Counted from the first letter of the stretch, positions 1-7,998 are shown. The stretch is DNA of 25,882 nucleotides from CAYYWV01 sp964475385 (GCA_964475385.1 CAYYWV010000027.1:1-25882), one strand, 5' to 3'. A program made the numbers and translations. The notes: a model not told the origin generated them from the sequence alone.

Positions 1-136
1 GGGGGCCTGTCGAAGGGCGAGGCCCGAGTCTCCTCATAGGCGAACGGGTATGAGAGCGAAAGGCGCGGCTCAAGACGAACGCCGCGACCGGGATCCCAAA
101 ACCGTATCCGGGCGAAGGGCGAAACGGACGGGCAGG

Positions 137-161
137 AAACGGGCAGGGATAGGAATGCCCG
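137..161 (-). terminator. Possible weak terminator after the PEP-CTERM gene
   Basis: Read on the minus strand, CGGGCA and TGCCCG form a 6-bp stem around a 10-nt loop, followed by only three T residues. It lies 16 nt past the stop codon of the PEP-CTERM gene. The short T run makes it a weak candidate. Confidence 0.3.
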
Positions 162-176
162 GCTTGACCCTTTCTG

Positions 177-1133
177 TCACACGGTCACGCGCGCGCAGGC
201 GCGGCGACGGCGCTGGGCCGCGAACGCGATCCCGAACAGCCCAAGAGCGAACACGCCGAGGCTTGCGGGCTCCGGCACCGGAGTGGGCGGAGGACCGCTG
301 ACCGTGAAGATGATCTGGTCGGGCGACTTCTGGCCGAGCTTCGACGGCGAGGCGTGCGCTCCCGTCAACGTCACGAAATCAAGCGCGTGGTTCGGATCGA
401 TCCAGCGGTTGTCGAACATCGCCGAATCGAACCGGAACTCGTAGGCCACATCGAACACCCACTCAGGAAATGCGGGGTTTGGCGTGTAGCTCGAATCCGT
501 GGCTGGCGAGTCCTGGATGACGCCGGAACCGTTTATAATATCAGCGCTCGACGCATAGGTTGCGACGTTGAACTCGAGCGAGGTCGCGATCTCTTTCACG
601 CCGCTCGCATCGCCCGAAAGCACCTGTCCCTGGTTGTCGCCCGGAAGGGCCGGATCTCCAATGCCCCCCGATGCGTAAACAGTCGGCGACTTTTTATTAT
701 CGCTCGCGAGATAATCCACGATGAGGTCGAGGGTCGCCCCTCCCGAATTGATGGGCTTGAGAGTCAGGGGCAAAGCGGGGTTGTTGTGATCCCCGTTCGT
801 TCCGAGCGAATCGCTTTTCAGCAGATCCGTGAACTTGTGGCCTTTCGGGGTCGGCCAGCCGACCGCATTCGCCCCGTAGGTGTTGTCGACGAAGCCCTTC
901 GGGAAGGCGAAGAGCATGTAGTGGTCGCCCGTGCCGCCAGGGCCGTTGTCGGTCCCGAAGTAGAGCTTGCCCCCGGTGACCGTCGTCGAGCCGACGACGA
1001 AGTCGGCGTCGAAGCTGAGCTGATAGCTCTCGCCTGGGGTGAGCCTGCCGTCGACCGTAAACGCAAAGGCCGGCGCGCTGAGCAGGACGAGCGCCGCCGA
1101 AAAGCCTAACGATTGCCGCACAGTCCGTAACAC
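177..1133 (-). CDS. PEP-CTERM sorting domain protein
   Basis: Exported protein of 318 aa expected to be processed by an exosortase and carried to the surface or exopolysaccharide. An N-terminal signal peptide (hydrophobic stretch ending in APAFA) is followed by a Gly/Asp/Ser/Thr-rich, probably beta-rich body with few cysteines. The C-terminus is classic: VPEPASLG at about 286-293, a hydrophobic segment, then an RRRR cluster. I chose the GTG at 1133 because a GGAG lies 6 nt upstream and because the sigma-54 promoter would start transcription near 1156. A longer start (GTG at 1145) would leave almost no leader. The body matches no enzyme I recognise. No exosortase gene is in the window, so the processing machinery must be elsewhere. 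The gene contains more A/T-rich codons than its neighbours, which may hint at transfer. Confidence 0.88.
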   Translation of the reverse strand: MLRTVRQSLGFSAALVLLSAPAFAFTVDGRLTPGESYQLSFDADFVVGSTTVTGGKLYFGTDNGPGGTGDHYMLFAFPKGFVDNTYGANAVGWPTPKGHKFTDLLKSDSLGTNGDHNNPALPLTLKPINSGGATLDLIVDYLASDNKKSPTVYASGGIGDPALPGDNQGQVLSGDASGVKEIATSLEFNVATYASSADIINGSGVIQDSPATDSSYTPNPAFPEWVFDVAYEFRFDSAMFDNRWIDPNHALDFVTLTGAHASPSKLGQKSPDQIIFTVSGPPPTPVPEPASLGVFALGLFGIAFAAQRRRRACARVTV

Positions 1134-1166
1134 GATCCGCTCCACTCAATGCCTTGCTAAAAGCTA

Positions 1167-1182
1167 TGCAAATTCCATGCCA
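1167..1182 (-). promoter_or_regulatory. Sigma-54 (RpoN) promoter for the PEP-CTERM gene
   Basis: The minus strand reads TGGCATGGAATTTGCA. Against the sigma-54 consensus TGGCACR-N4-TTGCW it differs only at the sixth base. The invariant GG and GC have the correct spacing. Counting 12 nt from the GC puts the transcript start near 1156, 23 nt ahead of the GTG at 1133. In floc-forming bacteria, PEP-CTERM genes are known to be driven by RpoN with the PrsK/PrsR pair, which fits. Confidence 0.75.
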
Positions 1183-1246
1183 AATTCGTGAATTCGTTTC
1201 CTTTCAATGAATTAAAGGTAAGGCCGTCGGAAAGGAAAAGGGAAAC

Positions 1247-1267
1247 TGTAAAGAATTCCGTCACTTC
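1247..1267. repeat. 21-bp direct repeat, copy 1 (possible activator site)
   Basis: This copy runs from TGTAAAGAATT to CCGTCACTTC and matches the copy at 1349-1369 at 20 of 21 positions. The two copies are in the same orientation and 102 bp apart; similarity stops abruptly at both ends. Its centre is about 100 bp upstream of the predicted sigma-54 start, a normal place for an enhancer-binding protein. It could instead be a relic of a mobile element end. Confidence 0.6.
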
Positions 1268-1348
1268 GGCGCGCCCCGACAGAGCGACAACCCAGTGGGA
1301 TTCGCTTACATCTCGTTGATTCTACGAGAAACCTATGGAATCGAGCGG

Positions 1349-1369
1349 TGTAAAGAATCCCGTCACTTC
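1349..1369. repeat. 21-bp direct repeat, copy 2 (possible activator site)
   Basis: Second copy of the repeat at 1247-1267, with one T-to-C difference in the middle (GAATCCC in place of GAATTCC). Its centre is about 200 bp upstream of the predicted sigma-54 start. The core, GTAAAG to GTCAC, is a weak imperfect dyad (GT-n-A-n-G outward from both ends). Confidence 0.6.
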
Positions 1370-1541
1370 AGAATTCGGAGAGGCTGGGCCGCCCCCTGCC
1401 CTTGCGTCATCTTTCGCTTTCAAGGTGTTATGCGATTTCCCGAACCCCACGACGGTCGCCCCCAAAGACAGGGCCGTCCCGCCGCTCAATGGAGGTTCCC
1501 GCCAGGAGGCCCCGAGCGGCGTTTCCGTGGCCAACGGGCCG

Positions 1542-1569
1542 TTGCGCCCGCCTCTTTGCGTGATATAAC
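1542..1569 (+). promoter_or_regulatory. Sigma-70-like promoter for aroQ-accBC-aat
   Basis: TTGCGC (1542-1547) and TATAAC (1564-1569) are separated by 16 bp. The transcript would start near 1576, about 29 nt ahead of the aroQ ATG. The spacing and the -10 are good and the -35 is partial. Confidence 0.5.
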
Positions 1570-1604
1570 GAGGGCTCCCGGAGCTGAGCCGGCGATCCGC
1601 GCCG

Positions 1605-2054
1605 ATGACCCTCACGATTCTGATTCTCAACGGCCCCAACCTCAACCTGCTTGGCAAGCGCGAGCCCGAGATCTACGGCCGGGCGACGCTCGACGACATT
1701 CGCGCGCTCGCGACCCGGAAGGCCGAGGCGTTGGGGCTCGCGATCGACTTCCGCCAGTCCAACAACGAAGGCGAGATCGTCGATTGGATTCAGGCCGCGC
1801 CTGAGACCGCCGCCGGGATCATTATCAACGCGGGCGCGTTCACCCATACTTCCATCGCCATTCTCGACGCGCTGCTCGCTGTCGGGCTGCCGGTGGTTGA
1901 GGTCCATCTCTCGAACATCCATCGGCGCGAGCCCTTCCGTCAGCGCTCTTATATCGCCCGCGCCGCTCAGGGCATGATCTGTGGATTCGGACCGATGGGC
2001 TATGCGTTGGCGCTTGAGGCCATGGCCGGGCTCGTCGTCCAGAGGAAAGCGTAA
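1605..2054 (+). CDS. aroQ: Type II 3-dehydroquinate dehydratase
   Basis: Cytoplasmic shikimate-pathway enzyme converting 3-dehydroquinate to 3-dehydroshikimate. The 149-aa length is normal for the type II (dodecameric) family. Visible motifs are NGPNLNLLGKREPEIYG at 9-25, which holds the lid arginine R19 and catalytic Y24; QSNNEGEIVDWI at 51-62; NAGAFTHTS at 75-83; and EVHLSN at 99-104 with H101, the general acid. The numbering coincides with the well-studied mycobacterial enzyme. It is the first gene of aroQ-accB-accC-aat. Its TAA shares one base with the accB ATG, so the two are probably translationally coupled. The ribosome-binding site is poor, but the start fits the family N-terminus exactly. 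Confidence 0.96.
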   Translation: MTLTILILNGPNLNLLGKREPEIYGRATLDDIRALATRKAEALGLAIDFRQSNNEGEIVDWIQAAPETAAGIIINAGAFTHTSIAILDALLAVGLPVVEVHLSNIHRREPFRQRSYIARAAQGMICGFGPMGYALALEAMAGLVVQRKA

Positions 2055-2509
2055 TGGCGCAGTTCAAGATCGATTCCGAGCTGATCCGCGAGCTCGCGCG
2101 GCTCTTAGACGAAACCGGGCTCAGCGAGATCGAGCTCGGCAACGGCGACCGCCGAGTTCGGGTCGTCCGCGCGGCCGTCGCGACGACCGCGGCCATCGCC
2201 GAGCCGCATCCGCCGGCGCCGACGAACGCGGCCGCGTCCGCCGAGACCGCGGCGGAGGCGGTCGAGGCCGTCCATCCCGGGGCCGTCACCTCGCCCATGG
2301 TGGGCACCGTCTATGTCGCGCCCGAGCCCGGCGCGCCGCCCTTCGTCACCGTGGGCGACACGGTCGAAGAAGGGCAGACGCTGCTCATCATCGAAGCGAT
2401 GAAGGTGATGAACCCGATCCGGGCCCCGCGCGCCGGCCGCATCAGCCGCATCCTGGTCGCCAACGGCGATCCCGTCGAATTCGGCGAAGTCCTGCTCGTG
2501 ATCGAATAG
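2054..2509 (+). CDS. accB: Biotin carboxyl carrier protein of acetyl-CoA carboxylase
   Basis: Carries biotin between the biotin carboxylase and carboxyltransferase halves of acetyl-CoA carboxylase, the first step of fatty acid synthesis. The protein has 151 aa. An N-terminal helical part (1-40) is followed by an Ala/Pro/Glu-rich flexible linker (about 41-74) and the biotinyl domain (75-151). The biotin attachment motif EAMKVMNPI puts the modified lysine at K117. The gene begins inside the aroQ stop codon and accC follows after 15 nt, so carrier and carboxylase are made together. Sequence and order leave little doubt. Confidence 0.97.
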   Translation: MAQFKIDSELIRELARLLDETGLSEIELGNGDRRVRVVRAAVATTAAIAEPHPPAPTNAAASAETAAEAVEAVHPGAVTSPMVGTVYVAPEPGAPPFVTVGDTVEEGQTLLIIEAMKVMNPIRAPRAGRISRILVANGDPVEFGEVLLVIE

Positions 2510-2524
2510 CGCGGGTCGGGCGCG

Positions 2525-3864
<1,340 letters not shown>

Positions 3865-3868
<4 letters not shown>

Positions 3869-4569
3869 ACGAGCCGGCGTTCGCGCTCACGCCCGAGATG
3901 CTGCTTCGCGCCTACGCCTGCGGCTTGTTTCCGATGGCCGAGGCGCGCGACGATCCCGAGATCTTCTGGGTCGATCCCGACATGCGGGGGATCATCCCGC
4001 TCGACCGATTCCACGTTCCGCGCCGGCTTGCGCGCAAGGTGCGCCAGGGGATTTTCGAGATCGCCGTCGACCGCGCGACGCCCGCGGTCATCCGCGCCTG
4101 CGCCGAAGATCGCGACGAGACCTGGATCAACGACGAGATCATCGCGCTCTACACCGCGCTCGCCGAGATGGGCCACGTCCACAGCGTCGAGTGCTGGCGC
4201 GAGGATGCGCTCGTCGGCGGGCTCTACGGGGTTGCGCTCGGCGGCGCCTTCTTCGGGGAGAGCATGTTCAGCCGCGCGACCGACGCGAGCAAGATCGCGC
4301 TCGTCCATCTCGTCGCGCGGCTCAGGCGCGGCGGTTTCCGGCTTCTCGACACCCAGTTCGTCACCCCACACCTTGAAACCTTCGGCGCGATCGAGATCCC
4401 CCGCGCCCGCTATCATGCGCTCCTGCGCAAGGCGCTGACGGTCGAGGCCGATTTCTTCGCTGTGGATCAGTCGGACGACGGCGGCGGAGGCAGGGGCGCG
4501 GGCGGCGAAGGCGCGCCGGGCGGCGCCGGCGCCGCGGCCCCGCGGCAGTCGAGCACCCAGACGTCGTAG
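3865..4569 (+). CDS. aat: Leucyl/phenylalanyl-tRNA--protein transferase
   Basis: Adds Leu or Phe from charged tRNA to proteins with N-terminal Arg or Lys, marking them for ClpS/ClpAP (N-end rule). The protein has 234 aa. Family marks include LLRAYACGLFPMAE near 13-26, FWVDPDMRGIIPLD at 34-47, GGLYGVALGGAFFGESMFS at 118-136 and LLDTQFVTPHLETFGA at 160-175. The start overlaps the accC stop by 4 nt; an in-frame extension upstream lies inside accC and is not real. The usual fold ends near residue 200. The remaining 34 residues are a Gly/Ala/Ser-rich tail, and exactly that tail lies antisense to the end of the convergent DUF2155 gene. Confidence 0.95.
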
Positions 4570-4919
4570 ACCGGATGCTCGAGCGCCGAAAGCGCCGGGC
4601 TCGATGCGAACATCCAGCCTACGAACAGCGTGACCGGCGGCTCGCCTGGCTTATTGTCGACGATCTCGAGAAAGGCGGCGGCCTCGGGCGTCTCCTCGGG
4701 CGGCGCTTTGTAGCAGCGCCTGACCGTGATATCGAGCGTGCCGAAGCGCGCGCTTCCGCCCACGGGAACGTCGATCTCGGAGACCCGGGCGGTGACCTTG
4801 TTGAGCCCCTGGAGAACCGCGACGCCGCCCTCGATGGCCGAAGCCGGCCCAGGCGCGAGACCGGCGAGGGCGAGGGCGACGGCGAGGATTCGCCCGCAGC
4901 GGAGCGACGGGACGATCAT
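4467..4919 (-). CDS. DUF2155 domain protein, exported
   Basis: Small exported protein of 150 aa and unknown function, conserved in alphaproteobacteria. Residues 1-28 form a signal peptide ending PASA. The DUF2155 core (about 36-126) shows VTARVSEIDVPVG, a single-Cys strand RRCYKAPPEE and the closing YDVWVLDC. C69 and C125 could form a disulfide in the periplasm. The last 24 residues are a Pro/Ala tail. The ATG at 4919 was chosen because the signal peptide begins there and it overlaps the preceding stop codon by ATGA; a longer in-frame extension lies in the coding frame of neighbours. It ends the minus-strand cluster and overlaps aat tail to tail by 103 bp. Confidence 0.88.
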   Translation of the reverse strand: MIVPSLRCGRILAVALALAGLAPGPASAIEGGVAVLQGLNKVTARVSEIDVPVGGSARFGTLDITVRRCYKAPPEETPEAAAFLEIVDNKPGEPPVTLFVGWMFASSPALSALEHPVYDVWVLDCRGAAAPAPPGAPSPPAPLPPPPSSD

Positions 4920-5143
4920 TTCTCGAACGGTTTGTCGAGCCCGTCGATGATCTCGCGCAGGACGGCGCGCACCTGCGCCTCGTCGCAGCCCATGAGCACC
5001 GCGTCCTCGAGCGCCTCCTGGCACATCTCGCGGATCTCCTCGATGTTCTCTTCGAGAATTCGGAGCTTCTCCACGCAAGAGACCGGCGTCCCGTCGGGCG
5101 CCCGCCAGACGCGCTTAAGCCCGGTTTTCGCAGAACCCGCCAT
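4916..5143 (-). CDS. Small conserved cysteine-containing protein (75 aa)
   Basis: A 75-aa protein with no function I can name, though it resembles small proteins often annotated as hypothetical next to DUF2155 genes in Rhodospirillales. A short basic N-terminus and WRAPDGTPVSCVEKL are followed by a highly acidic amphipathic helix (about 26-50) and a second helical part ending GLDKPF. Cysteines are at 23, 41 and 53. There is no signal peptide or membrane segment, so it is probably cytoplasmic. It begins 3 nt after the methyltransferase stop and its own stop overlaps the DUF2155 start, so it is translated as part of that unit. The tight coupling makes it a real gene. Confidence 0.78.
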   Translation of the reverse strand: MAGSAKTGLKRVWRAPDGTPVSCVEKLRILEENIEEIREMCQEALEDAVLMGCDEAQVRAVLREIIDGLDKPFEK

Positions 5144-5146
5144 CGT

Positions 5147-5914
5147 TCAGGCCCCCGACCTGAGGGCGCGCAAGCGAAGGCGCACGTAATCGAGCACCCA
5201 GCGCCCGTCGGCGTCCATGAGCCGGGGGCGTAGGATATCGGCGACCTCGGCCTTGAGCGCGGGCCGCTCGGCCTCGGGCGCTGCGGCGAGAAGGACGCCG
5301 GCGAAGGTCTCGAGCCAGTCCTCGATCGGCCCCGGCAACGGGGTCGGGCGGGGATGGAGGCCGATCGTCTCGACCGCGAAGCCGCGCGCCTCGAGAAGCG
5401 CCCGATACGCCTCGGCGGTCGGAAAGAACCACGGCCAGACGGCGTCGATCTCGACCCCGCGCCGCGCGAGCGCACGGCCGAGCGCGTCGGCCACCGAAGC
5501 GATATTGCCCGCGCCGCCGAACTCGGCGACGAAGCGCCCCCCCGGGACGAGCGCGCGCCAGACGCCGTCGATCACCGCCTCCGCCCGGCGCATCCAATGC
5601 AGCGCGGCGTTCGAAAACACGGCGTCGAAAGCGCCCTCGAAGGCGAGCGCCTCGCCGTCGCCGAGCCGGGCGTCGATGCCGCGGGCGCGGGCCGCGGCCA
5701 CCATGTCGGGCGACGAATCGACGCCGACGACGGTCGCGCCCCGGGCCGCGATGGCGGCGCTCAGCACGCCGTCGCCGCAGCCGAGGTCGAGCACGCGTTC
5801 GCCCGGCCGGGGATCGAGCAGATCGACCAGCGGCGCGCCGAGATCGCTTACGAAGCGGGCGGTGCGCGCATACCGCGCCGCTTCCCAGGTTTGGCGAACG
5901 GTCGGCCGGGCCAC
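5147..5914 (-). CDS. Class I SAM-dependent methyltransferase
   Basis: A 255-aa Rossmann-fold methyltransferase, probably cytoplasmic. Motif I is VLDLGCGDG at 41-49, the acidic residue binding the SAM ribose is D66 in VVGVD, and DAVFSNAALHWM at 97-108 is the fourth-strand motif seen in Methyltransf_11/25 and trans-aconitate methyltransferase relatives. LVPGGRFVAEFGG follows. The C-terminal third has WPWFFPTAEAYRALLEARGF, also typical of that group. The substrate cannot be told from sequence. The start is GTG, with GGAG 8 nt upstream. It lies 13 nt after mlaD, so it is cotranscribed with an outer-membrane lipid transport gene; a lipid or small acid substrate is possible but unproven. Confidence 0.88.
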   Translation of the reverse strand: MARPTVRQTWEAARYARTARFVSDLGAPLVDLLDPRPGERVLDLGCGDGVLSAAIAARGATVVGVDSSPDMVAAARARGIDARLGDGEALAFEGAFDAVFSNAALHWMRRAEAVIDGVWRALVPGGRFVAEFGGAGNIASVADALGRALARRGVEIDAVWPWFFPTAEAYRALLEARGFAVETIGLHPRPTPLPGPIEDWLETFAGVLLAAAPEAERPALKAEVADILRPRLMDADGRWVLDYVRLRLRALRSGA

Positions 5915-5927
5915 GGCGCACGCTCCG

Positions 5928-6407
5928 CTAGTCGCCCGCCTTCGAATCGCCCCTCTTACCGCCGCCGCTGCTGATGCTGTAGATGACCTTGCCGAGCAAC
6001 CCTTCGAGGTTCACCGACGACTGGGTCATCTTGATCTCGCCGCCGGGGGGGATGATCTCGTCGGCGCCGCCGGGATCGAGCGAGACGTACTTTCCCCCGA
6101 GCAAACCGGCGCTGATGATGGCCGCTGTGGTGTCCTCGGGCAGTTTCACATCGGGGTCGATGGTCATGCGCACCACGGCGCGGAAGAAGGTCGGATCGAG
6201 TTCTTCGCCCGTGACCGATCCCACCTTGATGCCGCTGATCCGCACGTCATCGCCGACGTTGAGGCCGTCGACCGCGCTGAACTTGGCGATGACCTCGTAA
6301 CCGGAGACCGTGCTGACGCCCGCGCGCGAGTAGGCGAAGGCGACGAAGATGATCGCAACCGCAAGCACGACCGCGCCCATCAGGGTCTCGAGCAGGGTTT
6401 TACCCAT
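5928..6407 (-). CDS. mlaD: Outer membrane lipid asymmetry protein MlaD
   Basis: Periplasmic, inner-membrane-anchored MCE protein that forms the hexameric ring of the Mla phospholipid transporter. The protein has 159 aa. A single N-terminal membrane helix (about 7-26) is followed by the MCE domain (37-115), with FSAVDGLNVGDDVRISGIKVGSV and the conserved AGLLGGKYVSLDPGG, then a C-terminal helix and a Lys/Asp-rich end. The ATG at 6407 starts the protein at MGKTLLE, the usual N-terminus. An extra 9 codons upstream are possible but unlikely. The other Mla components (mlaE, mlaF and the rest) are not in the window, as is common in alphaproteobacteria. It is the second gene of the NDUFA12 cluster. 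Confidence 0.92.
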   Translation of the reverse strand: MGKTLLETLMGAVVLAVAIIFVAFAYSRAGVSTVSGYEVIAKFSAVDGLNVGDDVRISGIKVGSVTGEELDPTFFRAVVRMTIDPDVKLPEDTTAAIISAGLLGGKYVSLDPGGADEIIPPGGEIKMTQSSVNLEGLLGKVIYSISSGGGKRGDSKAGD

Positions 6408-6458
6408 CGGTCTCTCTCTCCAGTTTGTCCGCAAGCTCGGAGGCTGCGCGTCCCGGCC

Positions 6459-6818
6459 TCACGGCCGCCATGGCCGATACGGCGACGGCGCGTCCTCGGG
6501 GCGCTCGCCTCCCGCCATGTCGCCGGGCGGGCGATAGGCGAAGGGCGTGCCCGTAAGGTTCGGAACATGGGGCTTCTCCCAGGGCTTGCGCTCGATCGCC
6601 CCGTCGACCGGCGGCTTGTCGATGACGTGGTGAAGCCAAGCGTGCCAGAGCGGCGGCACCTTCGAGGCTTCGGCCTCGCCCTTGTAGACGACCCAACGCC
6701 GACGGCGGCCGCCCGGAGGCGGCGGACGGCGGTCCTGATAGTAACGATTGCCGAACGCGTCCTCGCCGACGCGTTCGCCGTGCAGCCAGGTGTCGAGAAG
6801 CGTCACCACCGTCGTCAT
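6459..6818 (-). CDS. NDUFA12-family NADH:ubiquinone oxidoreductase subunit
   Basis: Accessory subunit of respiratory complex I shared by mitochondria and alphaproteobacteria; 119 aa. It has GERVGEDAFGNRYYQD at 14-29, RRWVVYKG at 40-47, PPLWHAWLHH at 55-64 and the diagnostic KPWEKPHVPNLTGTP at 78-92, followed by AYRPPG. The start at 6818 has a strong purine-rich ribosome-binding site (GGAGGGAGAGG). A 23-codon upstream extension would run into the promoter and lacks support. It heads the minus-strand cluster, 51 bp before mlaD. Confidence 0.93.
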   Translation of the reverse strand: MTTVVTLLDTWLHGERVGEDAFGNRYYQDRRPPPPGGRRRRWVVYKGEAEASKVPPLWHAWLHHVIDKPPVDGAIERKPWEKPHVPNLTGTPFAYRPPGDMAGGERPEDAPSPYRPWRP

Positions 6819-6848
6819 GCCTCTCCCTCCATGGTCGGAAGCGGGCCG

Positions 6849-6877
6849 AATATGGCACCCGGACGGCGCGCCGTCCA
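6849..6877 (-). promoter_or_regulatory. Promoter with embedded palindrome ahead of NDUFA12-mlaD cluster
   Basis: On the minus strand TGGACG (6877-6872) and CATATT (6854-6849) are 17 bp apart, giving a transcript start near 6842 and a 24-nt leader. A perfect 16-bp palindrome GGACGGCGCGCCGTCC (6861-6876) covers the -35 and part of the spacer, the place where a repressor would bind. Neither claim is tested. Confidence 0.4.
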
Positions 6878-6984
6878 GCGCGGGCAAGGGCGGAATGGTT
6901 CCCTAAGGGCCGGATATGCTCTAATTGGGGCCTCGCCCGAGGGATCGCAATCGGGCGCGGCCAACAACCGCCCAGAGGCAACGC

Positions 6985-7998
6985 ATGCCCGACTTCTGGC
7001 GCAACAGCGGCTACCACCTTCTCGCCCGGCGCGAAGACGGCCGGCTCGCGGTGACCGACGATTTCCTGCGCGCCTATCTGGAGCGGCCCGAGCTGCGCCC
7101 GGTGGCCGAATCCTGCGCCGCCGAGCGCGCGCTGCACGCGATGCTCGCGGCCGACCCGCGCGCGGCCGTCGCGCCCGAGCGGATCGACGCGATCGCGGAC
7201 GAGGATGCGCGCGACAACTACCGGGTCTGGCTCGCCTTTCGCGACCGCCTGCTCGCCGCGGGCACGATCGAGGACTGCTACCGCGGCCTGTTCGCCGACG
7301 ACCGCCCGGTCGCGGTCCCGCCCCTGTTCGTCGACCAACTCGCGCAGATCGTCCTGCGCGGGCTTCTCGAGGGCTGCGCGCCGATGCGGGCGCGGGCGGG
7401 CGAGCTTCTCTTCCGCACCCAACGGGTGACGATCCAGGACGGCGCGATCCTCGCGGCGGACGCGATTACGGTCGAGACGCTCGCCGCCGACGGCGGGCTC
7501 GGCGCGCTCGGCCGCCTGGTCGCGCAGACCGGCGCTTCGCTGCGCCCGGTCACGCTCGACGTGCTCAACGACGACAACGCCGAGCAGTACTGGGGCCGCG
7601 ATGAGCGCTTCGACACCGTGATCGACCTCACTTTCGGGCGGGCCGGGCTCGATGCGCTGTGCCGGGTGCTCGAGGCCTGGATCCGGCACTTCACCGGAGC
7701 GGAAACGTCGATCCAGCCGGTCGCGGCCGTGCGCGACGAGCACTGGGTCTGGCATATCGGCCTCGATGTCGAGGCGAGCGCTCTGCTCAACGACCTTTAC
7801 AACGGCGTCGAGGTCGACGACGATCGGCGCGAGCGCCTGCTTTCGCTGTTCCGGCTCGAGTTCGAGAACCCGTCGCTGATGCGGCCCGGCCTGCGCGGCC
7901 GGCCGGTCTATCTCGCCATGATGATGGCGCCGGACGGCCGCCTCAGGCTCAAGCCTCAGAACCTGCTCGTCAACCTGCCGCTCGCGCCCCCGACCTGA
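6985..7998 (+). CDS. DUF6352-like protein of unknown function
   Basis: A 337-aa protein, probably cytoplasmic, with no signal peptide or membrane helix. It resembles what I recall as the DUF6352 family: an opening MPDFWRNSGYHLLAR, then VTDDFLRAYLERPELRPVAESCAAERALH, a middle segment DNAEQYWGRDERFDTVIDL, a WHIGLDVEASALLNDLYNG segment and a C-terminal RLKPQNLLVNLPL. The many conserved-looking Trp, Asp and Arg residues do not reveal a known active site. The start at 6985 has AGAGGC 5 nt upstream and fits the family N-terminus; the in-frame ATG at 6925 has no such support. It stands alone, divergent from the NDUFA12 cluster and 223 bp ahead of nrdJ. The family name is from memory. Confidence 0.75.
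   Translation: MPDFWRNSGYHLLARREDGRLAVTDDFLRAYLERPELRPVAESCAAERALHAMLAADPRAAVAPERIDAIADEDARDNYRVWLAFRDRLLAAGTIEDCYRGLFADDRPVAVPPLFVDQLAQIVLRGLLEGCAPMRARAGELLFRTQRVTIQDGAILAADAITVETLAADGGLGALGRLVAQTGASLRPVTLDVLNDDNAEQYWGRDERFDTVIDLTFGRAGLDALCRVLEAWIRHFTGAETSIQPVAAVRDEHWVWHIGLDVEASALLNDLYNGVEVDDDRRERLLSLFRLEFENPSLMRPGLRGRPVYLAMMMAPDGRLRLKPQNLLVNLPLAPPT

Larger units (their letters stand above)
1146..1604. other. 459-bp divergent intergenic region, PEP-CTERM gene / aroQ
   Basis: No convincing gene lies here. Short ORFs overlap the repeats but have no good ribosome-binding site and no recognisable protein. The region holds a sigma-54 promoter facing the PEP-CTERM gene, two 21-bp direct repeats and a sigma-70-like promoter facing aroQ. 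Its left third is visibly richer in A/T than the rest of the window. Confidence 0.6.

Noticed and set aside
1..176. Possible gene fragment at the window start
   Set aside because: The open frame at 50-301 is Arg-rich, has no domain and overlaps the end of the PEP-CTERM gene antisense.
1335..1568. Short ORF starting within the repeat region
   Set aside because: No ribosome-binding site, Pro-rich random-looking product, and the repeat itself explains its N-terminus. Not called as a gene.
5217..7604. Long plus-strand open frame across several genes
   Set aside because: It crosses the methyltransferase, mlaD, NDUFA12 and DUF6352-like genes, all of which have clear family motifs in other frames.
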